From NCBI GenBank assembly GCA_961205875.1, contig OY540812.1, positions 26,173,098 through 26,237,097 on the forward strand: a stretch of DNA of 64,000 nt, read 5' to 3'. Both the position numbers and the translations under genes were made by a program. Shown piece by piece: positions 55,595-64,000 of this stretch (position 1 is its first letter; each line of letters starts with the position of its first letter). The notes under the pieces were generated by a model, which worked only from the letters and a program-made list of their open reading frames with translations, was not told the origin of the DNA and searched no databases. The stretch is from Sialis fuliginosa. Taxonomy: Eukaryota > Arthropoda > Insecta > Megaloptera > Sialidae.

Positions 55595-56273
55595 CATGTC
55601 CTGACTGACTGACTGATTCATCATCGCCGAGCCAAAACCCCTGGTCCTAGAAACGTGAAATTTCAGGAGGGTCTTCCTTTTATGACTTAAGCATCCACGA
55701 AGAATGGATTTTTCTAAATTCAACCACTACGGGGTAAAAAATTTGCATGTGAAAATATATTTTTTTAGTCGGATTTACTTGAAACTTAAAATAAATACAA
55801 TACAAATATTGAAACACTTATTTCAACATTTCCCAAAATTCAACCTGTAAGGTATTACAAGGGAGTGTTAAATTTTGATATATTTATCTATCTAAATGTT
55901 TAGATATTAAGATAAATTCGGACAAAATAATAATCAATAAAAATAAAAATTTCTGTACATTCAACCTCTAATAGCGTGGGAAGGGGATTTTTGATATGTT
56001 TATCTACATACATAGCAGCTTTAGTTATAATGGTTAATTCGGAAAAAATAATCTTCAACATTCTAACATTGAACCCTTGATAGCAGGGGTAGACAGGAGG
56101 TGGGTTTTTGTAATTTTTAACTACAATTCGAGATAATTACGATTTTGTATATTGAATAAAAAGCAAAACAAAAGAAAAAATTAATATTTTACTCCTTGAT
56201 CTGGGGCAAAAATACTACGGCGGTAGCGTTTTCGAAATCCACGCGAACGAAGCCGCGGGTATCAGCTAGTATT
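55595..56273 (+). mobile_element. Family E-like repeat ending GCCGCGGGTATCAGCTAGTA
   Basis: Starts with CATGTCCTGACTGACTGACT and TCATCATCGCCGAGCC and ends CGAACGAAGCCGCGGGTATC, AGCTAGTA. In between, 'CAACCTCTAATAGC', 'AACCCTTGATAGC' and 'AACCACTACGG' recur as a diverged internal repeat of about 110-130 bp. This form is common for dispersed non-coding repeats in insects. The minus-strand open frames are not genes. Confidence 0.55.
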
Positions 56274-56790
56274 TAATTAGAAATAAATATTTTTTTAAAA
56301 TATTAAACACCATTTGAGAAACCTGTATATATATACTTATATTTATATATTTTTATTTCTCGAATACTACCAAAAAAACTCCCCCTTTCAGTGGGTAGCT
56401 AGCAATTTTTTCCTAATGGTCTTTGAGTACCTTAATGCAACCCTGTTTATCGCATTGACGATTTTCTGTGAATTATGAACTATCGGGATTTTGCTAGTCG
56501 AGATTATAACCGTCATCAACGAGTAATAATAAATATCTATTTGCTATTACAATTATTGCTTTAATGTAAAATATATGTGTATTGACTTTTTTGCGTGGTA
56601 TTATTTACTTTGTTAATAACAGATAATGTACATACACCTGTATTTTATTTATCTTATACATATATTTTAATGTATGTATATTATTTTACTAAGGCTACCC
56701 ACTAAAGCGGATTTTAATTCAATTTTACAAACTGGTCTGTAGATATAAATACAAGTTTAATCATTTGGTTAGCTAAATTTGCATATAATC
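56274..56790. other. AT-rich spacer
   Basis: No gene recognised. Confidence 0.4.
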
Positions 56791-58505
56791 TATAGGGTCA
56801 ATCCATATGAAATGGTCCAAAATTAAATTAAATGGTTGCTTGGCCATTCTAAAAAAAATTGATTTTTTGTGTGTTATTACCTTAACATGTTGGTAGTTCG
56901 AAACGACCATTATTTTAATTTTATTGTTGTTTGTTTTTGCGTGACGGCCATATTTGTTCTACAGGTCTCAGCATTTTTTGTACTTTAAAGGGTTCGCGGA
57001 AACTAAAATATCTCAGCTTCTATCAAACCTTTCAACACGGGACTAAAAGCAAATTGTTCAGAATAAAACAGGCTACAAGATTACTTCTAGACATTTTCAC
57101 CTAAATGTTATCCTAAAGGGTGAAATTTCAGCCTTAATTCTTAGTTCTATTTTTGAAAAAATCCCATTTTCAAGGGGATGTTTTTGCAAGAAGGGGAAAA
57201 GTTAACAAGTCAAATTATTTTTTACAAATAGGTGGGTACTAGTTGTATTCACACACCAAAGTACAACTCTGAGACTTCCACCCCTTTATTTAAAAAAATT
57301 CTCAAAATTTGAAAATTTGAGAAAATGGCACTTTTCAAAGCTAAATAACTCTGGTGGGGGACCAGATAAAAATCTGAAATTTTAGCCCATAATAGTACTA
57401 CATAATGGTATTATGTACCAAAAATTTTGAGATTGAGATTTAACTACAGGCAGTGGTATTGCAACCACAATATTCAATAGGAGTTCATATGTTAATAAAA
57501 AGTGTCAACATTAATATAATATCTATTACTATCTTTTTTCTTCTTGGAAATAGAAGAATGCTTGAATGAAGAAAAAAATTGTATTTTTTCTGAATGTTTT
57601 TAAAATCTCATTTTTTATTTTCTGTCACTTCCGGTTGAACCGGAAATGATATCAACTTTTGTTTTTCAAAGGTTACACCCTATATATATATTATTTTTAG
57701 ATAGAAAATTAGGTCAGCTTTAAAAATTTATAACACATATAATAACTTTAAGTAACTCATAACAAAGATATAACATGTTTTAGTTATTATTGAAACAAAA
57801 TCAGAACATGTATACGCTCATTGAAACATGCATTTTTGTGGTTGCAATACCACTGCTTGTAGTCAAATCTCAATCTCAAAATTTTTGGTACATAATACCA
57901 TTATGTAGTACTATTATGGGCTAAAATTTCAGATTTTTATCTGGTCCCCCACCAGAGTTATTTAGCTTTGAAAAAAGCCATTTTCTCAAATTTTCAAATT
58001 TTGAGAATTTTTTGAAATAAAGGGGGGCAACTCTCAGTGTTGTACTTTGGTGTGTGAATACAACTAGTACCCACCTATTTGTAAAAAATAATTTGACTTG
58101 TTAACTTTTCCCCTTCTTGCAAAAACATCCCCTTGAAAATGGGATTTTTTCAAAAAGAACTAAGAATTAAGGCTGAAATTTCACCCTTTAGGATAACATT
58201 TAAGTGAAAATGTCTTGAAGTAATCTTGTAGCCCGTTTTATTCTGAACAATTTGCTTTTAGTCCCGTGTTGAAAGGTTTGATAGAAGCTGAGATATTTTA
58301 GTTTCCGCGAACCCTTTAAAGTACAAAAAATGCTGCGACCTGTAGAACAAATATGGACGTCACGCAAAAACAAAAAACAATAAAATTAAAATAATGGTCG
58401 TTTCGAACTACCAACATGTTAGGGTAATTACACACAAAAAATCAATTTTTTTTAGAATGATCGAGCAACCAGTGCTGGACCAGTTCATATGGATTGACCC
58501 TATAT
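56791..58505. mobile_element. Large foldback element, 1.7 kb, arms of about 670-680 bp
   Basis: Left arm 56793-57472 and right arm 57838-58503 are inverted copies over nearly their full length, with ends TAGGGTCAATCCATATGAA and TTCATATGGATTGACCCTA, each flanked by TA. Landmarks TGGTAGTTCGAAACGACCAT, GTTTTTGCGTGACG and GTACTATTATGGGC appear with their mirrors. The arms differ by scattered substitutions. The 365-bp middle holds CACTTCCGGTTGAACCGGAA, a small palindrome. No transposase. A Tc1/mariner-like TA target is likely but not proven, since the ends are palindromic. Confidence 0.82.
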
Positions 58506-59331
58506 ATAAATAATTATATTTCAAATATTAGTGAATATAATATTAATATTATGTTTATTTTATAAAAATTTCAACTTGAATCTAGAAAGCCATTAAAATA
58601 TGTAAAAACATAACGGTATATACCCACATACAAAATAAATATAGTATTAATAAATTTGTGATTTTTTATATTTTGAAAAACAATTATATTCATAAGTTCA
58701 AAAGTGTTTGCCGATATAGGTAGTAAAAAATAATGGTCGCATATGTTTTTATACAGTCATCTCTTAAAACTTGTTCAGTGACCTTTTCTATTGGTTTTTA
58801 GCAAAAACCATCAATATAAAATATATCCAGACGTCACGTACTTCAAAAACAACATTTTTTCAACTCAATATGTAAATTTTATTAAATTAACTGATATAAA
58901 ATAGTCACGTCTTTTCAATTAATAATTACACCACACAAATATTTATTTATAAGTAAAAATAAAAACAAAGTTGAATATATTACAAATAGGATATTACTTG
59001 CTAATTTTTATAAATTACGATAGTCAAGAATAATTATATATAGAAGTAAAATTTATATATGCAAATTGTCAATTTAATTAATGATAATGAAACTACCGAT
59101 CGATTTAAAAATAAATTTAAATCAGTTTTCGTGGGCAATCTGTATAATGTAATAGATATCAATAAATATGTTAATGATAGTGAAACTGTAAGTCTGTAGG
59201 ATGTGATAATAAATATATATTTCATATTAATCAACAACAAATCTTACCAGACCCGTATTAAAAGAATGTTAACAAGTATTCACATTATTGCAAAATGTTA
59301 TGAAACAGGTTCATAATATAATAAATATAAT
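58506..59331. other. AT-rich spacer
   Basis: No gene recognised. Confidence 0.4.
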
Positions 59332-59333
59332 TA

Positions 59334-59548
59334 AGGTAAATGTACATAATTACGGCCTATTTTATAAAAAATTAATAAGTAAGAACTTTAAGAGATTTCA
59401 TTATCGTTACTTCGGATTTCGAAAAATAATCGAACGTAGAATCAATTCAATTAATACCTTCTATGAAATCTCTTAGTTATTTTATTTATTAATTTTTAAT
59501 AAAATAGGCTGTAATTATGTACTAAACCGGAATTATGTACATTTACCT
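59334..59548. mobile_element. Palindromic MITE, 215 bp
   Basis: AGGTAAATGTACATAATTAC at the left and AATTATGTACATTTACCT at the right, with TTAAGAGATTTCAT and ATGAAATCTCTTA mirrored near the centre, so most of the element can fold on itself. TA flanks both ends. The right side has an extra duplicated ATTATGTAC word (59512-59543). Confidence 0.75.
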
Positions 59549-59985
59549 TACATAACTAAAGATTTATATGTCGTAGCTTTTGTTTAATAAAATATTTTTT
59601 AATTAAATATAACTAACATTTACATGTCTTTTTTTCGACTTGAGGCGCCTTTTTTGAACTAAAGATTCCCCCATGGTGCCCTTCCTAAATCAAATATGAC
59701 TAACTAATAATGAACAAGTCAAACAATACTGAACAAATTCATTTATTAATTATTTATTCACTAACATTAAATTAATGGGATGGATGAACCTGCAGATCCG
59801 CGGCACCCCTCTAAAGACGTCGTGGTTTCCCAAAGCGCCGTGGCGCACATTTTAGTAACAATTGTCTTAACTTATACACAAAAATATGTATATATATTAC
59901 TATAAACCCGGAATTCAAAAATACCAAAAAAATATCTAGGTATACCTTATTTCTATAATTCTATTGTAAGGTACACTTTATTTTC
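59549..59985. other. Spacer with a less AT-rich patch
   Basis: 59790-59850 (CCTGCAGATCCGCGGCACCC, GCGCCGTGGCGCAC) reads like a hAT-type end but its partner is absent. Confidence 0.35.
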
Positions 59986-59987
59986 AT

Positions 59988-60225
59988 ACATGTACAAATG
60001 TACACCTCATAAAATACGAAATATGTTTTTTTTCGAAAATATCGGTAATAAGAATAAGTCGCAATCGATTTTAAGACACAGCTCGTTTTTAGGGACGTTT
60101 ATTAGATTGATAAAAAGCGTTTTGGAATCGAAAAAAATTCTATGCCAAACGGTTCAGTTCTTAAAAATCAGTGACAGACAGACAGGCAGACACAGTACCG
60201 ATTTCGGTACGGAACACTAAATAAC
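59988..60225 (+). mobile_element. Non-LTR retrotransposon tail
   Basis: GTGACAGACAGACAGGCAGAC then CCGATTTCGGTACGGAACAC and TAAATAACGG is the form of CR1/RTE-like 3' tails. The inverse occurs at about 30985-31010. The short frame covering it is not a gene. Confidence 0.55.
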
Positions 60226-60667
60226 GGTTGCTTATGGAAGTGGTATTTAAAAAAAAACATTTATACCGTACATTGAATGTTGGTTGGAGAATTTTTAAGG
60301 CAATTGCCACTCTTTGCAAGGGTCGATTTCGGAAGCCCATTAAGGTTGAAAACTATAAAAATGTAAAGTATCAAACTTGGTTGCTTTAAGAGCAAGGTAC
60401 CTATACTTCGAGTCACTCTAGTAAGAGTTTCGACAACGTCGCCAATTTTAGCCAAATCGGCGTTTTAATAAGATCATTTGTGTGTTATTTTTAGCAAGTA
60501 TAAAAAAATACTATTAAAATTGAACACATAATGTAATAATATAAAGTATATTTAATGATATTGACTGATAATATCAGAAAATACGTCTGTGAGAGAGACT
60601 TGGCTACTACAATCAACCAAAAATTGATCCGCGCTGTCCAGACTTTTACTGTAGTACAGTTCTTTGG
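60226..60667. other. AT-rich spacer
   Basis: No gene recognised. Confidence 0.4.
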
Positions 60668-60847
60668 GATTGATGGGCTTCTTTTTGTAATTTCTATGAA
60701 CTCATGTTACAAATAAAACAAGTTCCTCTTTATTAAATCAATTTAATTACCAAAGTGTGTGTATATAGATCAAATATCAACAAATATTTCTAATTTACTA
60801 CATTTAATTAAACACTGGGGTTTATTCAATTTCAAGACTAGTGCCAG
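60668..60847 (+). mobile_element. Family A element with large internal deletion
   Basis: ATGAACTCATGTTACAAATAA from the left half is joined to ATCAACAAATATTTCTAATT and GACTAGTGCCA from the right end, leaving about 180 bp instead of 500. Confidence 0.65.
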
Positions 60848-62070
60848 TATCTTATTTACAAAAAATGGCAGTTAGTTGCTCTCACGATGAAAAAAACTAC
60901 AACAATTTATATTTTTACTTATACAATAAATAGTATCATTAACCAATACAATATAATTAACTACCTATACACATTTCTTTATGCAAAATAAACGACATAT
61001 TCAACACGTTCAATAAATTTTCTACAAAAATGACAAGAACCAAGCACCACGCATTTATCCACAACAAATATAAATTATACATACCCGTGATATCTGAGAA
61101 TTGACATCTCAGCGTGTGGGATTCAATAACGCGAATAAAATCTGTCAAATACCTTAAATAACCCGTTATTGTTGCGCCCTACCCACGCTCTTGCAGAGTG
61201 CATGAATGAAAACCCATGATCTCGTTATTTGTGGTTTGTTTAATGGCTTTTACTATACCAGTGATGTTCAAAAAGTTTGTATAAACTATATAGAAAAATA
61301 TTTGTTGAACAGAATATTTTTTATTTTATTTAATTATATAGGGTTTTAGAATTTTTCGATTCCCCCCCCCCCCTTTCTTTGATGTAAGTAAGATTTTTTT
61401 CTGTATATTGGACGTAATTTGAAAAAAAAACACGATTTGTATCACGGAAAAAATTATATAATAGAATTTATTCTGCTAGTAGTTTAGGTAATTAAGGGAC
61501 ACATCAGTTATTATAAAAAAAAATATAATGAGCATTTTTATATGAAAATATAATATAATGTCAAGTATAATATAGTAGTATTTATGTACAAAGTACCTAA
61601 CATAGTAAAATTCCCAATATTATCTAAATTGCCCCATACTGTCCTCAGGCTACAATGCAGCCTAATAATCTCTCAGAAATTTTTATAGAAAAAATGAATC
61701 AATTTTTTCAATGAAGAAAAATATATTAATAAATATGGTAAAATTAAATTAGAAAGAAGAAACTTACGTAATACATGCTTAAGACCAAGTAAGTATTCAT
61801 AATAGTTTACGGACTCCTCTTCCCCTAGTAAGTAGTTTCAAAATTTGTGTTTAAATAAAAAATGATTAAATACCTACAATGACCTACATATAAAATATGT
61901 ACCTAATCAAGTTTTTATTATCGTATTATATCAAATATCAGTACTATATTTTCAAAAGTACCTACTATCTGTTCGAAGTTTAAATATACATATGTAGGTA
62001 CTATGAATCAGAACTATAGTATCCTTAACCCTAACAGTTGATCGAGGGGAATTAATATGTTCTAAAATTC
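60848..62070. other. AT-rich spacer
   Basis: No gene recognised. A run of about 12 C lies near 61362-61373. Confidence 0.4.
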
Positions 62071-62228
62071 ATGTTGTAACATAAGAAATAAGCAGTGACG
62101 ATAATAGTAAATCAACTCAGAAAAATCGTAAATATCTCGGCTCTTGTGCGAGATAAGGTTTTTTTCCCTAAAAACCCCTGGGGTGAAACATTAACCCCCA
62201 TGCGAAACCGGGGCGAATCCGCTAGGTT
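62071..62228 (+). mobile_element. Family E repeat, short copy
   Basis: ATAAGCAGTGACGATAATAG then TAAATCAACTCAGAAAAA matches 40780-40818, followed by AAACCCCTGGGGTGAAAC and CGAAACCGGGGCGAATCCGC, TAGGTTATTATT. Confidence 0.5.
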
Positions 62229-62833
62229 ATTATTATTCAAAATTATTATATACAAACGAACAAATGTAGACAGATGTAAATTTTAAATTTTAAACATTAA
62301 AAAATATCAACATAAATAACTGTGAATACATTTAAAAATAATATATTTTAAAAAATATTAGACGTTCACTCCATATTTTAATCTTATTTATTAGCCAACT
62401 GGAGAAGTGAGAGCGCAAAACATCCGTTATTATTTTTATAATAAATTTATTACTACGATATAGGTAATAAAATAAAATAATAATATCATCAGAAAATGTA
62501 ATAGTTACACTTACACAAAATAATGATCATATTACATTTGCATAATAACGTAATATAAAATTATAAAAAATGTTTATAGAAAGTATACATTGCAGTATAT
62601 CAGTTGAGATATTAATTTGCCGATAAATTATAAAATTTTGTTCCATCCCATAACGAATTTCTTAAAAGTTTGTATTTATATTAAAAAAATAAATAAAAAC
62701 ATTTACTAGTATTTTGGACATTCAGAATAGTAGGTACTTATTATTTATTTCATTACAGGGGACAGAATTGGGTAAAGAATAAAAAAAACATTAAAAATAT
62801 TAAAAAGACAGTAAAATACTATAAAAACCAACG
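62229..62833. other. AT-rich spacer
   Basis: No gene recognised. Confidence 0.4.
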
Positions 62834-63404
62834 CAATTTTTCGAAACACAATTTTTCGAATGAATAATTTTTCGAAAAATTTAAGTTTTATTGTTCAAAT
62901 TTTATTTAGTAAATAAAATATTAAGTAAAGTAATATTTGGACATTTTACGATATATTTAATAAACAAAAAACCATGTAATTTATTTAGGTACATATGTAC
63001 ATGCATATGTTAATACATATGCAGTTTGTGAGAGGACTGGCTAATCCTGTCATCAATAAACTAATTTTGTTTAATGTTAATAATAACATACGCGTAAAAA
63101 AGAACATTTATTGGTATTTAAAAAACATAAAAGAAAATCACTTAAATTGAATTTATTAATAAACCAACTTTCAAAAAACATGCAAATACAACTTAAATAT
63201 ACTTCGTAAAATGTCCAAATATTACTTTACTTTATATTTTATTTATAAATAAAATTTTGAACAGGGCGTAAAATTGTTTTGCTTTTTCTTTATTCTTTCT
63301 CATTTCTACCTTTATCAAATTTTGTATATAACTTAATTTAAAAAACCCAAAATTTAATTTTTTCGAAAAATTGTTCATTCGAAAAATTGTTTCGAAAAAC
63401 TCGC
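62834..63404. mobile_element. Inverted-repeat element with TTTTTCGAA repeats
   Basis: Left ATTTTTCGAAACACAATTTT with two more TTTTTCGAA words, and right ...AATTGTTCATTCGAAAAATT, are mirrored. The match extends inward through AAAGTAATATTTGGACATTT and AAATGTCCAAATATTACTTT. Arms of about 130-200 bp flank a unique middle. No coding frame; target duplication not clear. Confidence 0.65.
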
Positions 63405-64000
63405 CGGATACCAGATTTTGCTTAGTGGGCGTCTTGCCAGTTTGCTACTAAAGAGGGACGTTTTATTATAATATTGAGTACCCCTGTACGGATATGTTTC
63501 TCAGCACATCAAGTCTGTGGTTTTAATTTTACTTTGATACTTACTTGTGTAGCGTCGGCGGCTACACAAGGTTTACTGCATTAAGTCGGTGGTGTTGTAA
63601 ATAAACCTTGCTCATTGATGCTTAGCCAATTGTTAAACATGTACCTGATTTATCATTAAAACGTTTTTTGTAACAATATTTATTACGTTTTTCTGCTACA
63701 AAATACAAAATAATTTGGCCACTTATTAAGAAAAAAAAACGGAAACTATTATACAATAAAAAAGTGTTTTTAAAGATTTAAAACTATGTTTAGGCGAATA
63801 AATATATTGTTTTTATCGTTAGTACTAACAATAAGAGATAAAGTAACTGAAAATTCCCGAAATAATTCTGGGTTTCTATTATATACTCATATTATGTAAG
63901 TTATATTGTTTTTTTTCTTCGGCCGATTTTCGTGGCCGTTGTTCACGTTGTCCTATTCATTCAATTGACGTTTCAACTCTCTTATCGAAGATTTCTTCAG
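63405..64000. other. Spacer with two adjacent hairpins
   Basis: CTTGTGTAGC (63544-63553) pairs with GCTACACAAG (63561-63570), and CAAGGTTTA (63567-63575) pairs with TAAACCTTG (about 63602-63610), so the two stems compete for a few bases. The stretch 63415-63610 is less AT-rich than its surroundings. No gene recognised to the end of the window. Confidence 0.45.

Noticed and set aside
55421-55723. 100-codon minus-strand frame
   Set aside because: Overlaps the family E-like repeat and has no domain.

Overview
The window is strongly AT-rich (roughly three quarters A+T by eye), gene-poor and packed with repeats. It looks like intergenic or intronic DNA from an insect. The best clue is a complete errantivirus-type Ty3/gypsy LTR retrotransposon with gag, pol and env and a tRNA-Ser-type primer site, a group known mainly from insects. 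Many small terminal-inverted-repeat DNA elements fit this, and the base composition would suit an aphid-like hemipteran, but that last point is a guess. I found no complete host protein gene, rRNA, tRNA or CRISPR array.

Layout. 0-10 kb: end of a small inverted-repeat element (family A), a short family B element, a pogo/Tigger-like relic (948-1475), an 825-bp hAT-type element with an 8-bp target duplication (3371-4195), and family C repeats. 10-22 kb: more family C, a 336-bp hAT element inside an older one, two weak exon candidates (15.7 and 18.0 kb), a second family B element, and a 2.1-kb hAT-type element (19610-21752) carrying a PIF/Harbinger-like insertion. 22-40 kb: mostly unrecognised AT-rich sequence to 26 kb, one more small exon candidate (26.13 kb), then two small TIR elements next to a 1.95-kb foldback element (27943-29890); three family A copies, a TA-flanked 385-bp element, hAT elements at 35958-36398 and 38279-38601, and a broken Tc1/mariner transposase (39.2-39.8 kb). 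42.6-50.1 kb: the LTR retrotransposon, inserted into an older palindromic element. 50-64 kb: a nested pair of TIR elements (52113-53940), a second large foldback (56791-58505), a 215-bp palindromic element (59334-59548), non-LTR tails and a TTTTTCGAA inverted-repeat element (62834-63404).

The only genes that clearly work together are those of the retrotransposon: Gag forms the particle, Gag-Pol is made by a -1 frameshift and supplies protease, reverse transcriptase/RNase H and integrase, and an env-like third frame follows. The two LTRs look identical, gag and pol are open and a CACG target duplication is intact, so the insertion is recent and the copy may still be mobile. Its env frame is short at the N-terminal side. 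Everything else is non-autonomous or decayed mobile DNA, much of it nested, which gives a relative order of insertions.
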